From Pseudoalteromonas aliena SW19 (GTDB taxonomy: Bacteria; Pseudomonadota; Gammaproteobacteria; Enterobacterales; Alteromonadaceae): a stretch of DNA of 64,000 nucleotides. Positions 10,769 through 21,351 of this stretch are shown here, one piece after another. A program made the position numbers and the translations under genes. Below the pieces are notes generated by a model. That model saw nothing but the letters and a program-made list of their open reading frames with translations, had not been told where the DNA came from and searched no databases. The stretch lies in assembly GCF_014905615.1 (NCBI RefSeq), contig NZ_AQGU01000022.1, positions 372,001 through 436,000 of the forward strand, written 5' to 3'. Position 1 is the stretch's first letter. Every line of letters begins with the position of its first letter.

Positions 10769-11110
10769 GTGCTGTTAAATATAAAAGCAAAATCTTTATT
10801 AAGCGCAGGAGTTATTGCATCTGCAGCCGCTGTATGGCATTTACTTTGTATATGGGGTGGCACTCGTTGGTTTATATTTGCTCGCGCCCCAATACAAATA
10901 ATAGAATCATCACAGCAAGGTACATTCCTTGCGCCTTTAGGTAGTATTGCAATAGCTGGACTAATGTTTGCCTGTACTGTATTTGCCTTATCAGCAATTG
11001 GCTTAGTGCGTAACATAGTACTTACTAGAACCGCTTTAATTGCTATTGCAACCTTGTGTATCATACGAAGCTTAATAATTATCCCTGCATTAATACGTGG
11101 AATATTATAG
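10769..11110 (+). CDS. Small multi-pass membrane protein, probably frameshifted near its 3' end
   Basis: A 113-aa hydrophobic protein with about four predicted membrane segments (AGVIASAAAVWHLLCIWGG, PLGSIAIAGLMFACTVFAL, IVLTRTALIAIATLCIIRSL, and the end). No function recognised. It lies 9 bp after the VOC gene stop. The frame ends at 11110, but the +1 frame continues with a plausible membrane segment (WNIIASSVWLYVGVRFLMGG) to a stop at 11241. This suggests that one protein of about 135-155 residues was split by an indel around 11095-11105. A shorter decayed copy lies near 20840-20925. Confidence 0.55.
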   Translation: MLLNIKAKSLLSAGVIASAAAVWHLLCIWGGTRWFIFARAPIQIIESSQQGTFLAPLGSIAIAGLMFACTVFALSAIGLVRNIVLTRTALIAIATLCIIRSLIIIPALIRGIL

Positions 11111-11381
11111 CGAGCAGTGTTTGGCTTTATGTAGGTGTACGCTTTTTAATGGGTGGATTACCGGAGGTTTGGCTCCTCGGGTTCGGTGTGTATGAAAGGA
11201 GACATTTAAAACATCTAGATTTAAGGATAAAAGCAGCATAAAGAAGATTCCATTTATAATCAAAAACCATCATGGTTTTCATTCACTTTGATATGGTTTT
11301 TTATACGGTTAAACTTTATTTAGAATGAATTTTTACCCTTGATTTAATACTAACTTCTTTGGTGTAGCATGCTTAAAAAAA

Positions 11382-12614
11382 TCACATACTCGACTTCCAC
11401 TGTACCGTCGAATTAAACCAATCCATAGTTTTTTCAATGGTGTTTTTGACTTCTTCCGTGCTAGCCCCAGTAATAGCAATTTCGGCTAATACACACCGCT
11501 CGTCATCAAAATAATCGCCGTTGCTGGCGAATACATTAAAGTTTTTCACCTGTTCAAAAGGACATTTTCTCGGCAAGTGATCAACATAAGTATTACTGAC
11601 TTTATTTGGAATGATGATCCAACCGCAAAATTGCTCTGGTTCAACAATCACATGATCAAGTATCTGGGGTTCTTTTTGACCAATAGACGCTTTAAAAGCA
11701 ATTTCTTTTATGTTGATACCAAACACATTTTCAATGGCTGTCATCACCGGACCACCTCCAGCACGGGCAGCGATTTCACATAACTTTAATGAACCATCAC
11801 TACAGTGAAACACCTCGGCATGAAAAGCAAAGTTTTCAGGCGAGGGCAATACATCAATACAATCGCTGACATAACGATTGAGTGACTCAAGCAATGGGTC
11901 GTTTGATGCCAACATGCAACTGGCAATATGCTCGCCGTCAGGGAATCCGCTACAATTGGTCACATACAGTGAAGGCCAAATAAAGCGGATCTCACCGTCG
12001 ATCACCAAACCATCAATATGGTACATTGGACCATCAATAAATTCTTCGACCATTAAATTAATTAAGTCTTCTGACGATCGTTTCAAACCTACTTTAAGCC
12101 TTTGATATAAATCCTGTTCATCCCTTAACACCGAAATTCCTCTTGAGCTTTTTGATGCCCTAGGCTTAATCAATACTGGGTATTGGTTGGTATTAATGAA
12201 ATTGGTCAAATCCAAAGTATTGTCGATCACAGAAAACGCTGGAACATCAATATTATTATCACGTAACAGGGTTTTCATTAGCCCTTTATCGCGATAAGCC
12301 ATAGTAGACGCTAAAGACGCACCAGGTAAACCCCATTGCTTGCGTAAATAAGCCGCAGGTAAAAGGTCAAACTCGCGAATGCCGATTACATAATCAAATT
12401 TAACATTACTATTGAGCTTTTCGGCAAAATAATAAATCAAATCATCATTATCAGCACTATCAATACCAACAATATGCTTATAGCTGCTTGCAGCATCCGG
12501 GGTAATATTTTTGAGCGAATATTCAGTGGTGATCATGTAACAATTGTGCTGTGCCAACCATTGTGAAACAGGGTTTGCTGACAACGATTCGAAGTTAATA
12601 ATGAGTATGTTCAT
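11382..12614 (-). CDS. ATP-grasp amino-acid ligase of the biosynthetic operon
   Basis: Predicted cytoplasmic enzyme that activates a carboxylate as acyl-phosphate and joins it to an amine, as in BacD/YwfE-type L-amino acid ligases. In the 410-aa protein an N-terminal Rossmann-like domain (MNILIINFESLSANPVSQWL) is followed by the ATP-grasp core: PVLIKPRASKSSRGISVL near 147-164, VEEFIDGPMYHIDGLV, and the metal-binding CEIAARAGGGPVM near 288-300. It is last in the minus-strand operon, 30 bp after the MATE gene. The substrate cannot be read from sequence. By context it would couple the product of the upstream methyltransferase/aminotransferase to another amino acid. Confidence 0.82.
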   Translation of the reverse strand: MNILIINFESLSANPVSQWLAQHNCYMITTEYSLKNITPDAASSYKHIVGIDSADNDDLIYYFAEKLNSNVKFDYVIGIREFDLLPAAYLRKQWGLPGASLASTMAYRDKGLMKTLLRDNNIDVPAFSVIDNTLDLTNFINTNQYPVLIKPRASKSSRGISVLRDEQDLYQRLKVGLKRSSEDLINLMVEEFIDGPMYHIDGLVIDGEIRFIWPSLYVTNCSGFPDGEHIASCMLASNDPLLESLNRYVSDCIDVLPSPENFAFHAEVFHCSDGSLKLCEIAARAGGGPVMTAIENVFGINIKEIAFKASIGQKEPQILDHVIVEPEQFCGWIIIPNKVSNTYVDHLPRKCPFEQVKNFNVFASNGDYFDDERCVLAEIAITGASTEEVKNTIEKTMDWFNSTVQWKSSM

Positions 12615-12644
12615 TAGATAATCCTTTAATAATTAATTCAGAGG

Positions 12645-13979
12645 CTATTTGGCGATGTCAGCCTGTTTTGTGCTATCAAAAAACCATTTTTCACCTTGCC
12701 ACATCAGGGCTATCAATAGTGCCTCGATGGCTCTATAAGCTAAAAAGCAAAACCAAAGTACGTCAATGTGCTGATTTTTCACGATACAAAGGTAATAAAC
12801 CCCAGGGATAAACAATAGCCATTGTAAAGCGATAGTTACCCTAGCAATTCGACGATTATAACCTGCTCCAAACATCGCAAATTTCAAAATTTGTGCAAAA
12901 GCTTCAAAAAAGATAAAAATAACAGTGAGTTGAAATAATCCAAGCACTTTCTCAACCAAAGCCGAATCTTTTAAAAATAATGTCAGCACTTGCTGTGGTA
13001 TCAATAATATCAATAATTGCAGTGCACATAAGGTTAAACCGACTGCCAGAGCTGTATTGCCCCATTTTTTTGCCTCACCGTTTTGCTTTGCACCTAACGA
13101 ATAACTGACAAATGTTGCAGACGCCAGACCTAATCCAATCAACGGCATCACACTAAACAGCATCAAATTGTTCAGCACCGTAACAATAGCCAGTGATTGA
13201 GCACCGATTTGACTGGCAATGATAAACATGACAGCAAATCCTGCGGAGAAAAAAAGTTGTTGAAAACCGGCATAAAATGACAACTTAGCGATCTCTTTGA
13301 AATGAACTGTGATCGATACCCGCTTAAAAAAACGATACTGTTTATCGACTAAAAAACCACAAGCCAAAAATAACAAAACGCCAATATAAAACGATATGGC
13401 AGTGCCCAATCCAGCTCCTTTGATGCCAAAACCAAGCGACACCAAACTGTAGCTGATCAAAATATTTGCCGTATAAATAGACAAAATGACCATCAAGCTG
13501 AATCGATTTTTTCCGATGCCAGCAAAATAACCCCGAAAGGCCCTAACCACGCCTATAGCAGGTGCAGCCAACACCAGGGCTTGAAGATATTCGATACTGT
13601 TACTGGCCAACAGCGGATCATCGATCAACAAATAGATAAACCAAGGGATAAAAAATAAGCTGCACGTAATGACTGAACCAACTACAATGGCAACAAGCAA
13701 AGCGCCATGCAATGCATTCACTGTACTTTGCGGTTTTCCTTCGCCGATTTTTTTGCCAACAACAGACTGCACGCTGATCATAATGCCGGTAACACCGCTG
13801 GTGAGCACTGCAAATATAAAGCCACACAAACCAACAGCCGCAATCGCAGTCACGCCAATATTGCCCACAATGAGCATGTCGACGATGCTGATCAAACTTT
13901 GCGACATCATCAACAACATATGCGGTATAGCGGTAACTAAAATTTGCTTAAAGCGTAAATTAAAGGTGGCATTACTCAC
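12645..13979 (-). CDS. MATE-family efflux transporter of the biosynthetic operon
   Basis: Multi-pass inner-membrane antiporter, probably the product exporter or self-resistance pump. I chose the GTG at 13979, overlapping the aminotransferase stop by 8 bp, because it gives the usual MATE start (MSNATFNLRFKQILVTAIPHM); a TTG at 14021 would overlap by 50 bp. Two homologous bundles are visible, with SLISIVDMLIVGNIGVTAIAAVGL in the first and LAIVTVLNNLMLFSVMPLIGLGLA in the second. The full-length protein of about 444 aa fits the family. No MATE substrate class can be assigned by eye. Confidence 0.85.
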   Translation of the reverse strand: MSNATFNLRFKQILVTAIPHMLLMMSQSLISIVDMLIVGNIGVTAIAAVGLCGFIFAVLTSGVTGIMISVQSVVGKKIGEGKPQSTVNALHGALLVAIVVGSVITCSLFFIPWFIYLLIDDPLLASNSIEYLQALVLAAPAIGVVRAFRGYFAGIGKNRFSLMVILSIYTANILISYSLVSLGFGIKGAGLGTAISFYIGVLLFLACGFLVDKQYRFFKRVSITVHFKEIAKLSFYAGFQQLFFSAGFAVMFIIASQIGAQSLAIVTVLNNLMLFSVMPLIGLGLASATFVSYSLGAKQNGEAKKWGNTALAVGLTLCALQLLILLIPQQVLTLFLKDSALVEKVLGLFQLTVIFIFFEAFAQILKFAMFGAGYNRRIARVTIALQWLLFIPGVYYLCIVKNQHIDVLWFCFLAYRAIEALLIALMWQGEKWFFDSTKQADIAK

Positions 13980-15045
13980 AGGTTTGAAGTAGTTCTTCGT
14001 CTTTAGCCTCAACGGGCACAATGCTGAGCAAATTTAACAAATTGTGTAAATCTTGCTGGCTGCAAATCGATGCTCGGATCCAGCCAGATAAACCAAAAGC
14101 CGTGCAGTCGCGAACCTGAGTGCCCAAATGATTCGCCCTAGCCATCAATTGCTCGGTGCCATGGTGCGGTTTAAAGCACATGAAATTGGTAGATGAAGGC
14201 ACAAATTCGATGTTGTTTTGGCTCAGTTGAGCCGTCAACTGTGCCATCAAACCATTCACTTCTTGCACTGTTTTCTCTAGCGTGCCCAATGATAATACTT
14301 CACCAGCCAAACGTTGGGCAAATCGGTTCACCCTAAAAGGCAAAGCCAACGCCGACTGTGCGACTAGGTCGATTAATGCTTTAGGTCCCATGGCAAAACC
14401 CACCCGCAATCCGGCCAAACCATAAGCTTTAGAAAACGTTCTAAGCACTATCGCATTGGCACCGTTGGCTATTTTTTGCAAAACCGAGTGTTTTTGTTCA
14501 TCAGCAAATTGAATGTACGCTTCATCAATGATCGGAATAATGTTGTTTTGGTTCATCACCTCAATAAACTGCTCTACCTCATTGATCCTCATCAGCGAAC
14601 CTGTTGGGTTATGAGGATTACATAAAAATGCTACCGCCACATCATCATTGATACCATCTTTAAAGCGCTCTAGGTTACATTTTAAATTCACCAAAGGCAC
14701 TTTAATGTTTTTGCCGCCCACCACTATGGTTGAAGTTTCATAACCAGGAAAAGTTTGCTCAGCAATTAAACTCGACTTCCCACCTTTTAAAAAGGTTAGA
14801 CACATCAATAACACTATTTCGTCGACACCGTTACCCAGTATTAGCATGTCTTTTGGCACATGATAAAACTCTGCCAAGGTGTTGATTAATTCAGCATTGC
14901 TTGGATCGGGGTAGGTACTGATTTTTTTAAACTCGTCCAAAAATAACGAATCTAAAACTTGCAATTTATCACTGTTGGTTTCGTTTAGATGCAAACGATT
15001 TTGCACATGATTATCGCTGGCGTTAAAGGTGGTTAATTTAGTCAT
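13972..15045 (-). CDS. PLP-dependent class I aminotransferase (HisC-like)
   Basis: Fold-type I aminotransferase of the histidinol-phosphate aminotransferase group, 357 aa. It shows LHLNETNSD near the start, CNPHNPTGS, DEAYIQFADE and the PLP-lysine motif RTFSKAYGLAGLRVGFA near residues 208-224. A genuine HisC would sit in a his operon; here it lies between a cupin and a MATE gene. In beta-methyl-amino-acid pathways the homologous enzyme (MarG type) deaminates the aromatic amino acid and re-aminates the methylated 2-oxo acid. That role is inferred from context. It starts immediately after the cupin stop codon. Confidence 0.82.
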   Translation of the reverse strand: MTKLTTFNASDNHVQNRLHLNETNSDKLQVLDSLFLDEFKKISTYPDPSNAELINTLAEFYHVPKDMLILGNGVDEIVLLMCLTFLKGGKSSLIAEQTFPGYETSTIVVGGKNIKVPLVNLKCNLERFKDGINDDVAVAFLCNPHNPTGSLMRINEVEQFIEVMNQNNIIPIIDEAYIQFADEQKHSVLQKIANGANAIVLRTFSKAYGLAGLRVGFAMGPKALIDLVAQSALALPFRVNRFAQRLAGEVLSLGTLEKTVQEVNGLMAQLTAQLSQNNIEFVPSSTNFMCFKPHHGTEQLMARANHLGTQVRDCTAFGLSGWIRASICSQQDLHNLLNLLSIVPVEAKDEELLQTCE

Positions 15046-15423
15046 TTACTGGCTTCCTTCTTTACCGTACAAAATACCAAAGCAAAAACTGCCACTACTG
15101 GCTTTTTTGGTGATAAATTGATGCTCTTTACCTGCTGGCACATGTATGACACTTGGTGAAACATAAGTTTTCACCTCCCCGTCAATGGTTACATCAATGA
15201 TCGCATCAGCGGGTTTGGCCGAGATTAAAAAATAAATCTCATCAACCTCATGACAATGAGGGCTGGCCACAGGCACATCAACCAATTGAGAAATATCGCC
15301 ACCGGCCAGCTCAAAGGGCATACCACCAAACATCTCTTGGCAAAGAAAAAACGGCACCGAGCGAGTATGGCCCTCAACCTCTTTGAATATTGGTAAATCA
15401 CTATAAAACTGATGATTACTCAT
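15046..15423 (-). CDS. Small single-domain cupin
   Basis: A 125-aa single-domain cupin. The first metal motif is SPHCHEVDEIYFLI (His56, His58, Glu62) and the second is VIHVPAGKEHQF (His101), so the full set of metal ligands is present. In maremycin biosynthesis a cupin of this size (MarH) epimerises the beta-carbon of the methylated 2-oxo acid; the neighbours make the same role likely here. It starts 10 bp after the methyltransferase and abuts the aminotransferase with no gap, so it is translationally coupled. Confidence 0.8.
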   Translation of the reverse strand: MSNHQFYSDLPIFKEVEGHTRSVPFFLCQEMFGGMPFELAGGDISQLVDVPVASPHCHEVDEIYFLISAKPADAIIDVTIDGEVKTYVSPSVIHVPAGKEHQFITKKASSGSFCFGILYGKEGSQ

Positions 15424-15433
15424 AATATTGCCC

Positions 15434-16417
15434 CTATTTTAAAACGTATAAATAGGTATTTGGCACATTAAGATATTTCACCTTAGTGATTTCAAACCCG
15501 GCCTCAACAAAGTACTGCTCATAGTCTTCTTTGTTGAACAATTTAATGTTCATAAAATGATGCACATACTCAAAACCATAACTGAAAATCGGTGTATCGG
15601 CGTCAAGCTGCTGCTCATCTGACAAAAAGGTGTCAGCGATGAAAAAAGTGTTTGCATTTGGGAAGGTAGTCCGCAGCTTACGCAATACTTTGACTGGGTC
15701 TTGGGCGTTAAACAAATCGTGCATCATCATAAAAGACATTACTGTATCGACTTGGTCAAATTTTTCGCCCAGTGCAGGGTCATCAATAGCGTCTAATACG
15801 TTTTGATTGTGCACCGTGATGCGCTGTTGCATATCATTGTTTAAAATGTTTTCGTTGGCTTCAACAATCGCTTTACTGCTAATGTCGATACCAATACCAT
15901 TAACACCGTCAAAAACCTTACAGACATTAATCAATGCACCTGCATTACCACTGCCTAAATCAACAATGTTTTTGATATCTTGTTGGTCAAATTCAGCGAC
16001 CACCGTATCCCACATAAAAGCACGATTGGCTTGGCGCGAACCCAGTGCCACATCACCACCGTCGACCATTGAGTAAAAAGATTCGCCATTGTCTGGATTT
16101 ATCGAAGTAAAGTTTTTGATGAAATCACCATAACCGCCCACAGCCCAAGTAAAAAAGCCTACGTTTTTTTTTAAATCTTTACCCAATGTCGTTAACGATA
16201 ACTTTTCATGCTGATCTTGCTCAAAAAGTCCAAACTTAAGGCTATAGTCAATTAAGGATTTAAACAGGCTTGATTTTTGTTCGTTATTTTTATTATCCGT
16301 GAGGGTTTTTATGTCAATTTTTTCGGCATCGTTGAAAAGATCAAAGATTCCACTTTTCCCGAGATGGTAACATAAGTGTGATCCGATATAACCGTTGAAA
16401 ATACTTGAAGCTTGCAT
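15434..16417 (-). CDS. SAM-dependent methyltransferase, candidate 2-oxo-acid C-methyltransferase
   Basis: First gene of the operon, 327 aa, with AAGGAT 8 bp before the ATG. An N-terminal winged-helix dimerisation region (to about 140) precedes a Rossmann methyltransferase core with motif I IVDLGSGNAGALINV (151-165) and GIGIDIS. Two features recall the non-haem-iron C-methyltransferase MppJ and relatives (MarI, StnQ1): a His-Asp pair in SFMMMHDLF (His233-Asp234) and a histidine in FEYVHHFMN (His286/287), about 53 residues apart. From memory, MppJ has its iron ligands His243 and His295 at similar spacing. An O-methyltransferase role is not excluded. Confidence 0.78.
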   Translation of the reverse strand: MQASSIFNGYIGSHLCYHLGKSGIFDLFNDAEKIDIKTLTDNKNNEQKSSLFKSLIDYSLKFGLFEQDQHEKLSLTTLGKDLKKNVGFFTWAVGGYGDFIKNFTSINPDNGESFYSMVDGGDVALGSRQANRAFMWDTVVAEFDQQDIKNIVDLGSGNAGALINVCKVFDGVNGIGIDISSKAIVEANENILNNDMQQRITVHNQNVLDAIDDPALGEKFDQVDTVMSFMMMHDLFNAQDPVKVLRKLRTTFPNANTFFIADTFLSDEQQLDADTPIFSYGFEYVHHFMNIKLFNKEDYEQYFVEAGFEITKVKYLNVPNTYLYVLK

Positions 16418-16775
16418 AACTATCCTTAGTTAATTGAAATATATTGTTTTGCCAATTTTGGATATCCGTCCCCTGTTATTGATTCTGTAATTCAAATAAT
16501 CAGTTAAAAGCTTTTATAAAAAACTTCTATTTATCTTTAATCGTTCGAAAATGTTTATATCTATTATAGGGATTAGACAATTATCTTTTGATATAAAAAC
16601 ATATCCCTAGCTAATTAACAACATTTAATCTAGTACGTTAGAGTAATGAATCTAAATACTTAAATTTTGCTCAAGGCAAGCAAGAGGGGGGAGGAAATTA
16701 CCTTAGAGTATCTATTCTAATCCTAACTATCTTTGACGTTAATAGAGATGAGAGTAACAGCAGTTAATAACGCCC
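16418..16775. other. Upstream region of the biosynthetic operon
   Basis: AT-rich, with no ORF. A minus-strand TATAAT (plus-strand 16563-16568) preceded by a poor -35 lies about 145 bp before the methyltransferase start and is only a weak promoter candidate. No regulator gene or clear operator palindrome was seen. Purine-rich GAGGGGGGAGGAAA at about 16683-16696 has no evident role. Confidence 0.3.
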
Positions 16776-16879
16776 TTAAAACAAAAAGTTAGCAACTAAC
16801 ATTAACGTATTGATGCCTACTTTTAACGATAAGCTGTAATTCGAGTGGCTAGTTTTCTTAAGATATTCATTATGGCTAG

Positions 16880-19114
<2,235 letters not shown>

Positions 19115-19152
19115 ACCACGCTCTCTTGATGTCCGACTCCCTGAACAATTCC
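19115..19152. repeat. Right arm of inverted duplication flanking the IS30-family element
   Basis: Inverted copy of 17863-17900. It replaces the middle of orfA: the orfA start fragment joins it directly after codons for TQEE. Confidence 0.8.
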
Positions 19153-19241
19153 TCTTCTTGCGTATAACCTTGGTCGACTACAAGCTGAGCTGTTTCTAAT
19201 TTGATTGCCGCTGAATACGTTGCGCGTTTTAATTTCGTCAT
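19152..19241 (-). pseudogene. IS3 orfA, 5'-end fragment
   Basis: Thirty codons from the ATG at 19241 encode MTKLKRATYSAAIKLETAQL and then VVDQGYTQEE, the standard start of this OrfA helix-turn-helix protein. It then runs into the inverted segment and out of frame. Confidence 0.8.
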
Positions 19242-19318
19242 TTTTTCACCCAAATTTGTATGCTTATTAGCATAACATTTCTTTCTTAATGGGTGGCCAA
19301 AATCACTGTACCACTACA

Positions 19319-19431
19319 GGCTAAACCAAGGCGATGAAATTGAGTGGTCTAAACCGAGTGGTGGCTTAATAAAGGTGAAAATAAAAGAAGTAACCTATCA
19401 ACCTGAACGTGCTGGTGAATTACACAGATAA
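19319..19431 (+). pseudogene. rnk 3' fragment (second copy)
   Basis: Matches the last 37 codons of rnk (9816-9928), from GLNQGDEIEW to ELHR-stop, with a few substitutions. It begins exactly at the IS3 end, so the 5' part was lost at the IS junction. It is the start of a decayed second copy of the rnk-VOC-membrane protein block. Confidence 0.88.
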
Positions 19432-19591
19432 ACACTTTATGCACTTAGTACTAAAAATCGATTTAAAGTAGATTGATACTGTTTAATTTATACCCATAAC
19501 TAAGTTACATACTGCGGGCATATACCCTACGTGATCGTTTACGAAATATGATAAAAAGCACATTTATTTAATAGTACGGAGTGAGCTAAAC

Positions 19592-20023
19592 ATAACTAGC
19601 GTTCAACAGCATATCGGCAGCATTGCATTAGTTGTTAAGGACTATGACGAGGCAATTAAGTTTTATACTCAAAAGCTTAACTTTGAGTTAGTAGAGGATA
19701 CTAACTTAGGAGGAGGTAAACGCTGGGTGTTAATTTCACCTCCAAATTCAAACGGGGCTAATTCAAACGCTGCCAGTTCTAAAGGAGCTAATTTACTACT
19801 TGCTAAAGCCACAACACCCGAACAAATTAGCGCTATTGGCAATCAAACGGGTGGTCGTGTGTTTCTATTTTTGCACACCAATGACTTTTGGCGGGATTAT
19901 AATTTAATGCTTTCTAAAGACGTTATATTTAAGGAAGAGCCTAGAGTAGAACCCTATGGCACCGTAGTGGTTTTTGAAGACTTATATGGTACAAAATGGG
20001 ATTTACTACAATTGAATAAATAA
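19592..20023 (+). pseudogene. VOC-fold protein, second copy with lost start codon
   Basis: Aligns codon for codon without gaps to the VOC gene at 10328-10759 (both 432 bp), but the ATG is replaced by ATA (19592-19594). The ribosome-binding site TACGGAG is kept. No ATG, GTG or TTG is found in frame near the old start; the first usable one is a GTG at 19727, which would drop the first VOC half-motif. The rest of the frame, ending GTKWDLLQLNK, is intact, so loss is recent or the ATA is used weakly. Confidence 0.75.
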
Positions 20024-20028
20024 AACAC

Positions 20029-20055
20029 CGCCGTATTATAAAATGTAATACGGCG
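20029..20055. terminator. Bidirectional terminator between VOC copy and secreted-protein gene
   Basis: Perfect 10-bp stem CGCCGTATTA/TAATACGGCG with a 7-nt loop, between two converging genes; T-rich on the plus side (GCTTTTTCTT). Confidence 0.8.
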
Positions 20056-20067
20056 TTAAGCTTTTTC

Positions 20068-20487
20068 TTATTTTTCTGAGCCAGATAAAGGGCTTTGACC
20101 GTCCGCCCAGTAATATGCATTAGCTGTTGCACACCAATTTACATCAGCCCATGTGTAGTCTTTATAGTAAATTTTGTCTACACAACCTTCAACATTACGC
20201 TCTCCACGCCCAACATCAACAATGCAGGTACTACCGTTACAACTGTTAGCTCGAGGAATTGCACCAAACGCTGAAATATTCCAAGTCACACTTTGTATAG
20301 GCTTACTTGCATTAACCTTAAACACAACCGCGCCTTGTCTATGATTAGATAGAGGTCCACCGCCAAAGCACTGATTTTCGCTATATTGGTCATAAGCTTG
20401 AGTATCAACATAACAAGACACTGTATCCGCCATTGCTGCACCGCTAAACATTGAGGCACCAAGTAAAATCGAATATATTTTTTTCAT
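20068..20487 (-). CDS. Small secreted cysteine-containing protein of unknown function
   Basis: A 139-aa protein with a clear Sec signal peptide (MKKIYSILLGASMFSGAAMA, cleavage expected after AMA). The mature part of about 119 residues has six cysteines (in VSCYVD, NQCFGG, NSCNGSTCIVD, EGCVDK, NWCATA, seven with the CNGSTC pair), so disulfides are likely. AAGGATA precedes the ATG. No family is recognised. It sits inside the second copy of the rnk-VOC-membrane block, where copy one has the membrane gene only 9 bp after the VOC gene, so it was inserted there or copy one lost it. Confidence 0.75.
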   Translation of the reverse strand: MKKIYSILLGASMFSGAAMADTVSCYVDTQAYDQYSENQCFGGGPLSNHRQGAVVFKVNASKPIQSVTWNISAFGAIPRANSCNGSTCIVDVGRGERNVEGCVDKIYYKDYTWADVNWCATANAYYWADGQSPLSGSEK

Positions 20488-21080
20488 TAAGAATATCCTT
20501 TTATAATTATAAGAAACCGTTTCTTTTTTAAAATCTTAACTACGTAAACGGTTAAAAGCCTAACTAGGGTCAAATTTAAAAATGCTAATTAAAATATAAA
20601 TCAGACCCTATTAAACTCTTAATGCTTTAAGTATATAAACTATCCTATACGTATCGTTACTTTAAAAAACAAAATATCGACAAAAATCACCCGAAAAATA
20701 TACACTTAAGCAACAAAAAAAACAACCCAATATCATTTATCACTTAAATTTCAAATAAAAAGCTTATTGACTAAGTATTTTATCGCTTTGCTAAATATCG
20801 AATATAAGCCGCTACAAAGCATTCAATCATGGCGATTATTGCCTTGTCAGTAATCACTTGGCATTTACTTTGTATATCGAGCGACCCTAATTAATTTATG
20901 CTTTTTAATGGATGTAATAACGTTTTATAATTTAAAGCAGAATATTGATAATTGAGTGACGCTTAAACTCACGTCCCTTAATTAGAAGCAGATCACTGGT
21001 TCATGATTCAGGTGTAAACGTAGTATATTTAGATTTAACAGATTACCTAAAGCCATGATGAAAAATTGATTGAGCATTTC
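20488..21080. other. AT-rich non-coding stretch
   Basis: Apart from the membrane-protein relic at 20840-20925, I see no gene. The part nearest 20500 holds the promoter region of the secreted-protein gene. The rest looks like decayed accessory DNA. Confidence 0.4.
20840..20925 (+). pseudogene. Relic of the small membrane protein (second copy)
   Basis: TGGCATTTACTTTGTATAT near 20863-20881 matches the codons for WHLLCIW in the gene at 10769. GCTTTTTAATGG near 20900 matches the RFLMG codons at about 11140. The sequence between these is mostly deleted and there are in-frame stops. Confidence 0.6.
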
Positions 21081-21203
21081 ATGGAGCTAAGTAACTCAGA
21101 AAAAATTAAGTTAAAAGATGTAATCTATGACGATAACAATGTTCTGAATTATTTTATGGGAAACCATGTTGAACTAGTTGATGAACACTACCAATTAATG
21201 TGA
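21081..21203 (+). pseudogene. Short ORF, possible gene relic
   Basis: Forty codons (MELSNSEKIKLKDVIYDDNN, then VLNYFMGNHVELVDEHYQLM) with a credible acidic, protein-like composition. The frame is open upstream to 21057. No ribosome-binding site and no recognised family. It is more likely the tail of a degraded gene than a functional small protein. Confidence 0.35.
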
Positions 21204-21351
21204 TCTAGTACGTGTATTAGTTTAGATTTAAAAGCATCTACTCTAATTCCAGCTCGTTAAGCATTCTATGAATATATATTCACTCTTATTCATAAAATTA
21301 GTACTGATTATAGAAATTCGATATAAGTGCTTCAAGTTACATAATTAGAGG

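Noticed and set aside
13972-15045. Genuine histidine-biosynthesis HisC
   Set aside because: No other his genes nearby and tight coupling to the cupin and MATE genes; a specialised role is more likely.
11382-16417. Bacilysin-type (anticapsin) cluster
   Set aside because: A cupin, aminotransferase, ATP-grasp ligase and exporter are shared in outline, but the prephenate decarboxylase and the short-chain dehydrogenases are missing and a methyltransferase is present instead.
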